Assembly (NCBI RefSeq): GCF_000422445.1
Contig: NZ_AULU01000003.1
Location: 496,001 to 560,000, forward strand
DNA: 64,000 nt
Direction of reading: 5' to 3'
Source: Paenibacillus assamensis DSM 18201
Lineage (GTDB): Bacteria; Bacillota; Bacilli; Paenibacillales; Paenibacillaceae
Below are positions 16,615 to 26,294 of the stretch, piece by piece; within the stretch, counting starts at the first letter, position 1, and the number at the start of each line of letters is the position of its first letter. Under the pieces are notes generated by a model. The model did not search any database, was not told the origin of the DNA, and saw nothing but the letters and a program-made list of their open reading frames with translations. The position numbers and the translations under genes are program-made.

Positions 16615-19416
16615 TTATTGTTCGGTGTTATAAGAGATACCGGTAAGTGATAAATAGTAGTTTCCTACATCTGTTGAATGACTTTGATTAATTATTACCC
16701 TTCCATCATGTGTTACATCTACCCTAATCATTGTAGGAACTGAAGTCGTACCAGATAGGCCAACTACACTAAAAATCAAAGTCCCTGTTGGCCGATATTC
16801 AGGTGGTAACAAGAATAAATTAGTTGTAGCCGCAACTGCTCCGCCCTTTATTAAGCCTTCGATATGGACAACACCATACTCATCTTTATAATAGCGTGGA
16901 TTTAAGAACCCATCTTTATAAGCAATCCATCCATTCATTAAGGAAGGTATGATCCAAGTGGGCTTTACTTTATCTTTATTCGACTTTAATGTCTCTACTA
17001 CAGACAAACGACGCTCTATATCTCCTGTATTATGTACCACATTGGATATAGTACCTAGAAGATTAGAAGCAACTGAACCACGAATAGTTGCTTTCAATGT
17101 TTCCTCCAACATCGTGTATGTCACGTGATAGACAGCAGAAGTATCGAAGTTTTCAGCTAGACACCCTGCGTTCTCTAAGCCAAAATCTACCTCTAAAGAT
17201 GACGTATAAACCTGCCACTTCGAGTCTTTAGCATTATTTCGATACACATTCTGAATATCTTTAACCAAATACTTAAAACGATTACCTAATCCTCGCGAGT
17301 GTAGATAGAATTGATTACCTTGTCCTTGAAGTGGGTCTGCCTTTTCTCGCATGACCAATCCACTACCAATCTCAACTACGTTCGAACCCCTACCCAGCGC
17401 TGCACCTAACTCGTAATTAGAAATTGACTCTACAGTAGGCTTCGCTTTAAGATATTGGAGTTTATAAGGTCTCCAAATACTGTATCTGGTATAATCATAA
17501 TCTTTGACAGGTAAAGTTGGAACAGTGGTCACATAAAAAGATGCAGATGGAACACCTTCATGTGAAGTATATCTCGCATCCAGAGGATGCCATGCTTTCC
17601 CCTCTGTTTCTCCATTAAACGGAACATTAACATTGCCCTGTGCTCCCTTATGCACTCTCCATCCCATAAAGTATGCTTTAATTTCATCAGTGCTAGGTGT
17701 GTATTCATTCCCCCAACCACTGTCTTCGTTGGATACTGAAATAATAATAGCATCAGGGTACTGATCTGCGTCATCAGTTAATGCATGCTGATCAGCAACT
17801 GTTATACCACTTCCTTGTACAACACGTGAAAGTGGCTTACCGTCAAACTTAACTACATACCCAGTATTCTTAATTGTAGGTGTTAGATTTTTCACTAGAA
17901 CTTGCTTAAACCCAGGTGTTTCACTCATACAAACCCAATTTAAATTTCCATCTAAACTAATCTTTTTCCAATTCTCCCTCACATATGGTATCCCGTCTTC
18001 GCACGTGAAAAGTATATCCATATCTTTTCCATCAATTGGGTTTGAAGCCAACTCATATTCTGCTGCCCATATGCTACTTTGTTGGGGAAAGAATAGTACA
18101 GGCTTGCTTTCTGGGAACATAAGAAAATTGCTAAAAACATAGTGCCCCTCTCTTTGACTTTCTATTGAAGTTCCACCTTCATATTCATTCGTCAAGTATA
18201 TCCTTACGCATCCACATCCGGCTGGAGTCCTGATGTAAGCATACTCATTTGCCTTATGATAAGTACGAGGTTGAAGAAATTTGTTTTTGTTTCCTGCACT
18301 GTTCATATCCGTATAGTATTCAAATCGGATATTTCCATTACTATTGGAGCAAATCACACGAGTACAGTAACTTTCATTTGGCAAAACCTCTACATCATAA
18401 TAAAGACCTTTATTTTCTTTTTCTATTGCAGTGAATTCAAAGGAATAGTCATGATGAATAGTAGTCACAAAATTATTATTAAACTCAAAAGCCGAGGGTA
18501 GTAGATTCCCTGATTTTACAAGCATATATGGATTTTTAACATTAGTCGTACCTTCAACGTATGGAAATCGATTTACTACTTGCTCAGCTGTCATGGTACC
18601 TATTGCATCATAGTCTGCTTTTGAAATCTCAAATACTCGTAATGCATCAAAACATCCACCAGCATTAACACCTTCTGTTTCAATCCAAAGTTGCACTTCA
18701 ACACTCGTCGTACTATTCACATCTGATGGTCTAAAGCGAATAAACAGAGGTTCAAATTTATTCCAACCTGATGTATCTGTATTAACAAATTGTCCACCTG
18801 GGCTCATACCGTGAATTTGCAGACGTAATCTCTTTGATGTGATATTATTCGCCATTGCTACTGCAACATAATAGCTATCAGGATTTACGTTAATGATTCT
18901 ACCAACCCCCGAAAAAATTTTTTCAGGAACTGTAGATACTAACAATAAAGATCCTTGACCTTGAGATTTTCTGGATGTGTCTACAGAGACTTCAAGCTTT
19001 GTTTTTTTGTTAAACGCACTTGCGTCTTCACATGATCCTACTCGTCCTAACAAATTTACCAACGTCCGCCCCTGCACATTTTCAACTTTTAACGGCGTAT
19101 CCACATCCGACTCCACCACCTGTACACCGGGCATGAACTGAATCGCCTTATATTTTGCATCCGCAAGAGCCTGCTCATTCAAATGGCCTTCTCCGTCCAA
19201 ACGAACGATGCCATTAGGAGATGGCACAGCACTAACATCTCGCCCATCAACCGCATGCTGCTGAAGCTCGTTCAACGCCTCATACGTCGAATTCATCTGC
19301 CAGTTCAGCCACGCCGCAGGCGGCTTATCCTGCGCTTTCCAGCCTTCGTCCAGCTTATTTTGCGGGGGCTTTATTCCTTTTGCTTTCCATTCGGGAAGCT
19401 GTTTCTCGAAAGCCAT
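16615..19416 (-). CDS. Tail fibre / receptor-binding protein
   Basis: A 933-residue protein, the largest of the island, at the position where P2-like elements encode the fibre. The N-terminal about 100 residues (LPEWKAKGIKPPQNKLDEGWKAQDKPPAAWLNWQ region) look like the baseplate-attachment part common in Bacillales phage fibres. The rest is beta-rich with lectin/jelly-roll-like stretches (GGCFDALRVFEISKADYDAIG). The C-terminus (HIEGLIKGGAV.., LPPEYRPTGTLIF) resembles a trimeric fibre tip. Base composition is AT-richer than the neighbouring tail genes between about 16.9 and 18.9 kb, consistent with module exchange. It should determine the killing spectrum. Confidence 0.75.
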   Translation of the reverse strand: MAFEKQLPEWKAKGIKPPQNKLDEGWKAQDKPPAAWLNWQMNSTYEALNELQQHAVDGRDVSAVPSPNGIVRLDGEGHLNEQALADAKYKAIQFMPGVQVVESDVDTPLKVENVQGRTLVNLLGRVGSCEDASAFNKKTKLEVSVDTSRKSQGQGSLLLVSTVPEKIFSGVGRIINVNPDSYYVAVAMANNITSKRLRLQIHGMSPGGQFVNTDTSGWNKFEPLFIRFRPSDVNSTTSVEVQLWIETEGVNAGGCFDALRVFEISKADYDAIGTMTAEQVVNRFPYVEGTTNVKNPYMLVKSGNLLPSAFEFNNNFVTTIHHDYSFEFTAIEKENKGLYYDVEVLPNESYCTRVICSNSNGNIRFEYYTDMNSAGNKNKFLQPRTYHKANEYAYIRTPAGCGCVRIYLTNEYEGGTSIESQREGHYVFSNFLMFPESKPVLFFPQQSSIWAAEYELASNPIDGKDMDILFTCEDGIPYVRENWKKISLDGNLNWVCMSETPGFKQVLVKNLTPTIKNTGYVVKFDGKPLSRVVQGSGITVADQHALTDDADQYPDAIIISVSNEDSGWGNEYTPSTDEIKAYFMGWRVHKGAQGNVNVPFNGETEGKAWHPLDARYTSHEGVPSASFYVTTVPTLPVKDYDYTRYSIWRPYKLQYLKAKPTVESISNYELGAALGRGSNVVEIGSGLVMREKADPLQGQGNQFYLHSRGLGNRFKYLVKDIQNVYRNNAKDSKWQVYTSSLEVDFGLENAGCLAENFDTSAVYHVTYTMLEETLKATIRGSVASNLLGTISNVVHNTGDIERRLSVVETLKSNKDKVKPTWIIPSLMNGWIAYKDGFLNPRYYKDEYGVVHIEGLIKGGAVAATTNLFLLPPEYRPTGTLIFSVVGLSGTTSVPTMIRVDVTHDGRVIINQSHSTDVGNYYLSLTGISYNTEQ

Positions 19417-19566
19417 ATATGTTCACCTCTTGTCATATTGTTCTTGTAAATAAAACTATTAAGATTACAATTCAAATCTATTGCTAGTCATCTACAAGAA
19501 AGTACGCTCGTTGAATATTGGTATCTTTATAAATAAAAGAATAAGCACCACAAAGTACTCATTCCT

Positions 19567-20208
19567 TTAAATTGGCAATTTATAATCATCACCCGGAACG
19601 TAAAGGTCACCAAGTGTACCGCCCTGCGTCATCAACTCATCTGCTAAACCATACTCACTAACTTCCAGCTTATCCGCTACAGAAGCAAGCGCGAACGTCC
19701 CGGTCAGCTCCACTTGGCTGACCCGAACGCCTGCTGCGACGAGCCGTTCCACCAATGTAATAAATTGCGCAGGGCTTAAACCTGCACTATTTAGCTTCTC
19801 ATAAGGCACAGAAGACACATGTACCGCCGCAGGTTCTGGTTGAACAGGATCACTATGCTGCTCGGTCAACCTGAACTCATGCGGCTCAGCTTGCAGTGCA
19901 AGTGCAAGCACTTGAATAACCGAGTCCAAGCTACCGTTCGCATTCATTCGCGCAAGCTTGGAGCGCAGCAGCATCCGGTACACTTCATCGCTCGCTTGTC
20001 CGCGCGGCTGACCGACATTTCCGCCGATATCTTCCAGTGTCGACCCTTCTGCCTTATCTATCGCCTTCCACTCCGAAATAACACGAAGCGTCTCAGCAAT
20101 ATCATTCATTTGCTTCAACCACACTTCTACTAGGGCACCAAAGCGACTACTGCCTTCTTTCGAAATGACATCTGGCAGCAGTGTCATAACATCAGGCAGC
20201 TTAAACAT
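19567..20208 (-). CDS. Tail protein at the P2 gpI / XkdU position
   Basis: A 213-residue protein following baseplate protein J with an 8-nt overlap, the usual position of gpI/XkdU. It has AIDKAEGSTLEDIGGNVGQPRGQASDEVYRML, a pattern found in phage proteins that link the baseplate wedge to the fibres (DUF2313/DUF2612-like). A 150-bp gap separates it from the fibre gene. The assignment rests on gene order plus this motif. Confidence 0.65.
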   Translation of the reverse strand: MFKLPDVMTLLPDVISKEGSSRFGALVEVWLKQMNDIAETLRVISEWKAIDKAEGSTLEDIGGNVGQPRGQASDEVYRMLLRSKLARMNANGSLDSVIQVLALALQAEPHEFRLTEQHSDPVQPEPAAVHVSSVPYEKLNSAGLSPAQFITLVERLVAAGVRVSQVELTGTFALASVADKLEVSEYGLADELMTQGGTLGDLYVPGDDYKLPI

Positions 20209-21385
20209 GAGTCACCGCCACCTTAATGCGCTCAGGCGCCACCCGCGCTACATGATAGAGCGGAATGTTCACATTGTCAGACACGAGAGGCTCTGTACCG
20301 AGCTTAATTTTTAAGCCTGCGACCTCTTCTACTCCCGTTACCTGCTGAACAGAAGACAATAAACGGCTGTATACAATGCGAGAGCCTTGCGGCAAGCCAG
20401 AATAATCCTGCTGATCTGCACCAACACCACCGACATATTGAGCAATCGCCGTACGAATAGCATCTGCCCCCTGTGCAGCAAACTGTGCGTTAACAGATAC
20501 ATTCACCTCAACATGAACATCCAACATTTTCATGCGACTGAAACGAATTGAATGTTCACCACCGCTGACGTCTTTCACCTTGATAACTTCCTCACCGTCT
20601 GTACCAATACCGGCAGCCTTCTTTTCAAAAATCGTCTTCCCAATCTGTTCAGATTGTCCACCATATACATAAGCGCGTATCGACTTTGCTGGAATACCTT
20701 CTGCATCCGTCTGCATCGTGTCGTTGACACGTACCGACGCCGAACGGACATCTGGAAGCTGCAATAAGGCAGATACAATCGCATCGATTGTCGCCGCATG
20801 ACTTCCATCGCGTGCTGCTCGCAAACGGTCACGGAATTCAATGTCATTTTCCCGCTCACGGCCATCTGCTGTACCCGCTTCATTCGTTACCGAAGTAACT
20901 TCTTTCACTGGATTCAATATTTCCGTAATCGAAGATGGCGGCACATTGCCTGAAGATCCTAGCCCTACAGAAACAACTGGCACCGTCCCTTTTCCTTGAG
21001 CATCGAGCGTACATGGAGCTGTTGTGGTGAACCATATTTCTGACTTCGTTCCCACATGGAATCCCGCTGGAATCGTGTAGGTTGGAGTACCTTTAAAGGT
21101 AACAACACCTGCCGCCGGTGTCTCAAGCTTGCGCTGCAATCCATAAAATACGGCTAGTGCATCCAACTGCACTCCTGTCGCATATTGAATGTAAGATTCA
21201 TGGTACACCTGCTCGACATCTTCCCATAACACAGATAAATGCCAAGCAAAAATTTGCATCATCATCCCGAGCGGGGACGTTTCTGAAGTGTTGACATCCT
21301 CACCAAGCCGAGTAGTCAGCTCACCTACCATTTCTTCATAAATATCGTTATACGTCTTACGCTTCAAACCCGCTGCTGTTAACAT
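20201..21385 (-). CDS. Baseplate J/gp47 family protein (XkdT-like)
   Basis: A 394-residue baseplate wedge protein. The N-terminus LKRKTYNDIYEEMVGELTTRLGEDVNTSETSPLGMMMQIFAW and the segments GVQLDALAVFYGLQRK, AGVVTFKGTP, AGTADGRERENDIEFRDRLRAA are typical of Baseplate_J (PBSX XkdT, P2 gpJ). It forms the wedge together with the gp25-like protein. ATG 21385 lies inside the end of that gene (29-nt overlap) with GAGGAGG upstream. Confidence 0.9.
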   Translation of the reverse strand: MLTAAGLKRKTYNDIYEEMVGELTTRLGEDVNTSETSPLGMMMQIFAWHLSVLWEDVEQVYHESYIQYATGVQLDALAVFYGLQRKLETPAAGVVTFKGTPTYTIPAGFHVGTKSEIWFTTTAPCTLDAQGKGTVPVVSVGLGSSGNVPPSSITEILNPVKEVTSVTNEAGTADGRERENDIEFRDRLRAARDGSHAATIDAIVSALLQLPDVRSASVRVNDTMQTDAEGIPAKSIRAYVYGGQSEQIGKTIFEKKAAGIGTDGEEVIKVKDVSGGEHSIRFSRMKMLDVHVEVNVSVNAQFAAQGADAIRTAIAQYVGGVGADQQDYSGLPQGSRIVYSRLLSSVQQVTGVEEVAGLKIKLGTEPLVSDNVNIPLYHVARVAPERIKVAVTHV

Positions 21386-21722
21386 CGACCTCGACCTCCT
21401 CTCCCTCTATACTTGTCATGACAACATGTATGTCAGCTGTTCGACTTGCCTTGTCATACTGAATATTAATTTCATCTACAGACGAGATACGCTCTTCATC
21501 AGCTAACGCTTCCAATACAATTTCCCGCATTCGATCCTCATCGAATGGCTGGCCTATCAGCAGCTCATGATCAAGCCCCATCTCTGGTGTGAAAAATGAT
21601 TCTCCCAGCCTTGTTCCCACTCGCACACGAACCGCTTGCGCAAGCTCTTCTCGCCCTTCCACCCATTTCACATTACCTTGTTCCAATACAATGTCGCCAT
21701 CTTGCAGCAGCCACGTTTTCAT
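21357..21722 (-). CDS. gp25/W-like baseplate wedge protein (DUF2634, XkdS-like)
   Basis: A 121-residue protein with the family pattern LAQAVRVRVGTRLGESFFTPEMGLD. A C-terminal beta-alpha-beta region (SVDEINIQYDKASRTADIHVVM) follows. This matches the DUF2634/XkdS group related to P2 gpW and T4 gp25, the small wedge protein contacting the sheath. It starts 4 nt inside the upstream spike gene (ATGA-type overlap). Confidence 0.85.
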   Translation of the reverse strand: MKTWLLQDGDIVLEQGNVKWVEGREELAQAVRVRVGTRLGESFFTPEMGLDHELLIGQPFDEDRMREIVLEALADEERISSVDEINIQYDKASRTADIHVVMTSIEGEEVEVDVNSSGFEA

Positions 21723-21988
21723 CCGCCGCTCACCTTCCCTGCAATGACTCCACCACCACGATTGGACTCTGTAAAGACAACCAGCACTCGCTGGCCTGCC
21801 TCATAAACCAAACCAGGAACCTCCACAAACGGCAGCTCATATCGAATAAGTCCTTCTTCATCTTCCAATTCCACATCAGCTGTCGAACCATTCATTTGTA
21901 CAATCGATCCGAGCTGGGCAGGCGACATGCCGCCCAAACGGTGATCGAGCCAAGCTTCCAAAGCGCCAACTGTTCGATTAGCCCCCAT
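21719..21988 (-). CDS. OB-fold spike-position protein (DUF2577/gpV-like)
   Basis: An 89-residue protein with a probable OB-fold (GSIVQMNGSTADVELEDEEG, LVYEAGQRVLVVFTESN). It sits between the hub and the gp25-like gene, the place of gpV (spike) or XkdR. It is shorter than classical spikes and has no visible His/Cys metal apex, so the needle tip may be contributed by another protein. ATG 21988 follows GAGGGGAAG. Confidence 0.65.
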   Translation of the reverse strand: MGANRTVGALEAWLDHRLGGMSPAQLGSIVQMNGSTADVELEDEEGLIRYELPFVEVPGLVYEAGQRVLVVFTESNRGGGVIAGKVSGG

Positions 21989-22013
21989 ATGCTTCCCCTC
22001 CTCTCATTTTCAC

Positions 22014-22805
22014 TCATGTTACCAAATCAACCTCCGTAACGAACTGATCATTCGAAGCCTGATGCATTCCTTGTTTCACTTCATATATGCCCTTGTAATC
22101 TTCACTTTCCAATTTCACTTTTACACCTGCCCGAAGACGGTGATTCAATAGAGAGGTAATTTTGATCCCTTTCTTTTTCTCTCCATCTTCAAAGCGTTCG
22201 GGACTGCCAATCAAACCTGTATCCGGTGCAATAAGAATAGGAGCTTCTGCTTTTTTCTTACCTGCTGCTTTAAAATGTAGTTTTCCCCGACTGGAGTAAG
22301 TGGTTGATCCACAAGCTGCGGCAACTCGACGTATCGACTCCATCACATCTCCATTAGCAACAAAGCCTTTAGCAAACGTATAATCCTCACTCAGCACCAT
22401 TTGACCACGGAGAATCTGATCTTTATCCATTAAATCCTGTAAAATGACACTAGCTTTCGTCCCTGGGCGGTATGTCTGCTTAACCGGCTGCTTTTTGCGT
22501 TTTACAACATCTTTCACTTGAAGCGTTGTAAGCCGGTCCGTATGCTCACGAGTTGTACGAATTTCTACAATGGTTCCCTGCAAAATAGTACCTATATCGT
22601 TGCCATACCCCGCACGCACAACGACAGGCATCTCATTGCGAAAGCTCGAAATCGTCTGCTTTGTTAAATTGTAAATTTCAATTGTCGATTCATTAGGCTC
22701 AGCATCATCATCAAATTCTGCTCGAACGCGAATCGTCAAATCTTCACTTGTAAATGTTTTGCCGCCAATGACGACTTCCAACTGTCGTTTATACAATAAC
22801 TGCAT
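22014..22805 (-). CDS. Baseplate hub protein (gpD/gp27-like)
   Basis: About 263 residues from ATG 22805, preferred because GGGGGATGA lies just upstream. The region EVVIGGKTFTSEDLTIRVRAEFDDDAEP and the later YNLTKQTISSFRNEMPVVVRAGYGNDIGTILQGTI are typical of phage hub proteins with split barrels (gp27/gpD-like). Later GKLHFKAAGKKKAEAPILIAPDTGLIGSPE fits the second barrel. It should cap the tube and hold the spike. It overlaps the upstream plug gene by 17 nt. Confidence 0.75.
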   Translation of the reverse strand: MQLLYKRQLEVVIGGKTFTSEDLTIRVRAEFDDDAEPNESTIEIYNLTKQTISSFRNEMPVVVRAGYGNDIGTILQGTIVEIRTTREHTDRLTTLQVKDVVKRKKQPVKQTYRPGTKASVILQDLMDKDQILRGQMVLSEDYTFAKGFVANGDVMESIRRVAAACGSTTYSSRGKLHFKAAGKKKAEAPILIAPDTGLIGSPERFEDGEKKKGIKITSLLNHRLRAGVKVKLESEDYKGIYEVKQGMHQASNDQFVTEVDLVT

Positions 22806-23109
22806 GCTCATCCCCCACATTCAGGAATACAGAGTTGCCCAGCGTCTCCCAGCTCACCAATTCCTCTGGATTACTGCCATACGGCACGATGCTTTCCAGC
22901 GGGAAATCAGTCGTTTCCATACTCTCGAACAAAGGCACTCCCCACACGAGCTTAACGCCCAATGCAAGAGGAGTGCCTCCTTGTGAAATATCCATCGTAA
23001 AATAATCATGCTTATTGTTATACCGCACATCGAATGTGTACGTTCTCGTACCCATATCCATATCGAAGGAATAGGGCACCCGCTCTTTCTCGATAGTCAA
23101 TATTGCCAT
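22789..23109 (-). CDS. Baseplate plug-like protein
   Basis: A 106-residue beta-rich protein from ATG 23109 (AGGAGAGGAGG upstream). It has FDVRYNNKHDYFTMDISQGGTPLALGVKLVWGVPLFES. This resembles small baseplate plug proteins described for Mu-like and cyanophage contractile tails, which lie next to the hub gene. The assignment is from motif memory and position. Confidence 0.6.
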   Translation of the reverse strand: MAILTIEKERVPYSFDMDMGTRTYTFDVRYNNKHDYFTMDISQGGTPLALGVKLVWGVPLFESMETTDFPLESIVPYGSNPEELVSWETLGNSVFLNVGDEHAVIV

Positions 23110-23163
23110 CCCGAACCTCCTCTCCTGCATGTTTACATCAAAAAAGATGACCTTGTGTTCGCA

Positions 23164-23988
23164 TTATGCGATACCCAAAATCATCCCTGGCTGTAAAGAA
23201 CGATATTCGGAGTAATATCGATTGCGGGCTTTCAGAACCGTGGTCGATATCCCATACATCGCCGCTATCGTGTCCCAGGTTTCACCGCGCTTAACTTCAT
23301 GAGTAAGAACACCGACAACTGTCGGATTCGGTCCTTTATACTTCTTCGCAGACGGCTTAGGCGCTGGGGCTGGAGCTCCAATTGACAGCACCATTCCTTC
23401 TTCCACTTGCTTGTACTTTTTATCCCATTCCTGTACTTGAGCATACTGCTTATTCCACTCTCTCAATTGATGCGGCTTGTACCCATAATATTGGGCAATT
23501 GTCTCCCACGTTTGTCCTCTACGTACGAGATGGTTAAAAGGACTATGTGGATGCGTAACTTGCTTGCTACCGCCGTTCCCCTGCTTTTGTGTAGAGGGGT
23601 TATTTGAGGACTTCTTTGAAGTCTTCATTCGCTTTTTCGTTGCGATATGAATCTGTTTTAGCGTTAACGAAAAGCTCATTCCGTTGCTAATCGAGTTATC
23701 ATGGGAAGTACGGAAGGCTGTAATGATACAGTTCGTAAGCATCGTTCTGCCAATATACTGAAGCATTTGTCCTTTTTCCATTGCCTTAACAATTCTGTAT
23801 CGTGATTGTGAGGCCTGATCGCCTAGAAGCAACCCTTGAATATTTAGAGTAACACCTTCACGTTGAATATGATCAGTTACCTTTCCGCCTTTTTCCACGT
23901 TATGCGCGCTAACCTGAACGGAATATTCTGGTTCTTCCGATGTCACAAAGAGGGAAGTCCCCCCTAACCTACTCCATTGCTGTTTAAT
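23164..23988 (-). CDS. LysM-containing tail protein (XkdP-like), probable ATT start
   Basis: The protein has a conserved N-terminal tail domain (SLFVTSEEPEYSVQVSAHNVEKGG), a Ser/Asn/Lys linker, and two C-terminal LysM repeats (VRRGQTWETIAQYYGY and VKRGETWDTIAAMYGI). It resembles XkdP, which attaches the hub to peptidoglycan or to the tape measure. The first usual start is GTG 23946, but it has no good ribosome site and would cut into SLFVTSEEPEY. The frame is open up to the tape-measure stop, where ATTAA overlaps TAA and GGAGGG lies upstream. ATT at 23988 is therefore proposed (274 residues); the minimum is 260. Confidence 0.75.
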   Translation of the reverse strand: MKQQWSRLGGTSLFVTSEEPEYSVQVSAHNVEKGGKVTDHIQREGVTLNIQGLLLGDQASQSRYRIVKAMEKGQMLQYIGRTMLTNCIITAFRTSHDNSISNGMSFSLTLKQIHIATKKRMKTSKKSSNNPSTQKQGNGGSKQVTHPHSPFNHLVRRGQTWETIAQYYGYKPHQLREWNKQYAQVQEWDKKYKQVEEGMVLSIGAPAPAPKPSAKKYKGPNPTVVGVLTHEVKRGETWDTIAAMYGISTTVLKARNRYYSEYRSLQPGMILGIA

Positions 23989-26293
23989 AAGGCATCATCC
24001 CTCCTTGCCCTTGAGTCGACGATGCTGGAGACTTCACACCTGGTTGTGGAGTCTTTTCATTTATCTGACGAGTGAAAGAACTGAATAATTTGTCAAATTC
24101 CTGCTTCGTAAAATCTTTAATCATATTAATCATATTCTGGTCGATATAGCCGTTTACATTCAAGTTAATGGTGGCATTGCTATTCGCCTGCACAGTTGAA
24201 GGCATTGAAGATGTCGTAGCTGCACCAGGTACAAACGGAAATGTCTTCCTCACTCCAAACCCAGGAAGCGTATAGCTATTTTCCGCTGTACCTGAACTAA
24301 GATTAGGTCCTAATGGCTGCCATCTCGATGAATTACTCGATGGTTTGATCGTTGTTGCCGCCTTCTCAGGTGTCGGCTGTGCAAGCACATCATTTGCCAT
24401 CCATGATGATCCTAAATACAGGAGACCAGCTAAACCTGCAATAGCTAATCCTCCAGGACTAGGTCTTTTAAGACTATTTTTTGCTGCTTCACCACTAAAT
24501 TTACCTACTGCCGCCCACATCACAGGGTTGGTATAAATTTCACCGATACTTTTATTTAACTCCATGGTTCCTTGCGCTCTTAAAAGATGTGCCTCACCCT
24601 GAAGCTCCATACTTCGATTAAAAGCTGCACCAATTCGCCTCCACCAAGGCAATTCTTCTGATACCGGTGCTGGTGTAGGATCAGAAGGAGTCGGCATCGT
24701 ATCCACGCCACCTGCTGGAACACCCTCTGTAGCCGCATTTGGTTCTTTTACTAAAGCCCAATAACTAGCAAGTGCTGCTGCCATCGCAAGTGTTGGGGAC
24801 ATTTTAGGGTCGGGCTGCTCCTTCTTCTTCTTTTTATCTTTATCATCGTCGTCATCTTTTTTATCACAACAACAACTACATTCCTTGCCCCCATCTTCTT
24901 CTGGCTTAATTAACATATCCTTTCTTCCAGAAACGAAGCCTAAAATGTTTTGAGACAGTACTAAAAGAGAGTCTGTTAAAACCCCCTTACCTAACAAACC
25001 CTTTCCCTCTGAAGTTAATGCTTGGAGATTAGCAGTGGCATTTCTTAAGAACTGACTAAAAAAGGAGTCATAGTTAATATTCGCTATATCTTTTTTGGTT
25101 ATTTTGATTTCGTTCTCAAACCCTAATACTTTTCCACTTTGAGATTCATCAAAAAATTCAGATGTCTTCTTAGCCTCACCCTTATAGTTAATAAGGTTCT
25201 CACTTTTTTGTTTAACGGTACTCTCATTCGAAATTAAAGTATGAAGGGCATCTCCGTTTAACTTTCCATATCGTTGTTCAAGATATTGACGCTGCTTGAC
25301 AGGATCGTTTTTTAACTCCCCTTTATTTAGCTGACCATTCAGATGCTGGATAAGCTGATCCATCTCTGTAATATGCTCTACTCCTTGCGCCTTCTTCTGA
25401 GTGGATGAAAGAGATAGCCAGTCTTTCATTACTGCTTCCAATGCACGAGTAGATGCCGTTGTCGTATAGCCATTATCATTCAATGTCATAAGCGATGAGA
25501 GAACGTGTTCATAATTCCAACCAGCTTTGCTAGCTTGTCGTCCTAAGTGGTTCGATGCAGTTGCTAGCTCTGCTACGTCCATTCTTGAGTTGGCGTTTGC
25601 GTAACTTAACATCCCTGCATAATCGTCCGCCTCTGACGCCTTAGCAAAATACGCCGACAAAGTCGCATCCAACATTTTAGTTGCATCTTCGGTTGAAGTC
25701 ATATTAGCCATCGCCAGATCATTCGTCGCAGACAGTAAATGCGGTAAATCTTCAATTTTCCAATCATTATGTGCGTAGCGATAGAGCGATTTCAGCATGG
25801 TGTCTGGATCTGTATACGGTTTATTTCTACTTTCGTTGTAGGCTAATTGCCGTAAATCTTCTATTTGGCTTTCACTAACAATACGATCCTTGTTCTCATA
25901 ATTCGCTTGAATGAGAGTAAGCAAACTTTCCCCTGTTACATTATCCAGTTGCATTTTATAAGCAGGTATCCCATAGTCAGGCAATGCAGAACCGTCAACC
26001 CAAGCATTTTTTTCTGTGCTCAAATCCATACTGAAGGTTGGAGTATGGACGACTACAGGATCAATCGCACTACCTGCCGCTGTAGATATTCCTTGTGAAC
26101 TTTGCGGATTTTGATTTTGCGTATATTTTGCTAGTTGACGAGGATCGACAACTACTTTAATTTCCGTAGATCTTAAGTAATTGTCGAAGCTTTTTTTCCA
26201 AGTTGTTAACAGAGCAAAAAGATGCTGATGGTTGTCGTTGATTCCATACAATTCCCGCAGCATTCGATTTTTTACTTTAATTAATTCAAGCAA
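23984..26293 (-). CDS. Tail tape measure protein
   Basis: About 769 residues from TTG 26293 (AAAGGAGG 8 nt upstream). The longer frame upstream is the chaperone extension read out of frame. The N-terminal half is helical, with a TP901-type region (ATASNHLGRQASKAGWNYEHVLSSL, STRALEAVMKDW). The middle has a Cys cluster (ECSCCCDKK) followed by an Asp/Lys run (about 485-505). A hydrophobic segment follows (SPGGLAIAGLAGLLYLGSSW), and the C-terminus is Asn/Pro-rich. Tape measures set tail length and are threaded through the tube; by length this predicts a tail of the order of 100 nm. The Cys-rich acidic-basic linker is unusual for the family. Confidence 0.8.
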   Translation of the reverse strand: MLELIKVKNRMLRELYGINDNHQHLFALLTTWKKSFDNYLRSTEIKVVVDPRQLAKYTQNQNPQSSQGISTAAGSAIDPVVVHTPTFSMDLSTEKNAWVDGSALPDYGIPAYKMQLDNVTGESLLTLIQANYENKDRIVSESQIEDLRQLAYNESRNKPYTDPDTMLKSLYRYAHNDWKIEDLPHLLSATNDLAMANMTSTEDATKMLDATLSAYFAKASEADDYAGMLSYANANSRMDVAELATASNHLGRQASKAGWNYEHVLSSLMTLNDNGYTTTASTRALEAVMKDWLSLSSTQKKAQGVEHITEMDQLIQHLNGQLNKGELKNDPVKQRQYLEQRYGKLNGDALHTLISNESTVKQKSENLINYKGEAKKTSEFFDESQSGKVLGFENEIKITKKDIANINYDSFFSQFLRNATANLQALTSEGKGLLGKGVLTDSLLVLSQNILGFVSGRKDMLIKPEEDGGKECSCCCDKKDDDDDKDKKKKKEQPDPKMSPTLAMAAALASYWALVKEPNAATEGVPAGGVDTMPTPSDPTPAPVSEELPWWRRIGAAFNRSMELQGEAHLLRAQGTMELNKSIGEIYTNPVMWAAVGKFSGEAAKNSLKRPSPGGLAIAGLAGLLYLGSSWMANDVLAQPTPEKAATTIKPSSNSSRWQPLGPNLSSGTAENSYTLPGFGVRKTFPFVPGAATTSSMPSTVQANSNATINLNVNGYIDQNMINMIKDFTKQEFDKLFSSFTRQINEKTPQPGVKSPASSTQGQGGMMPY

Positions 26294-26294
26294 C

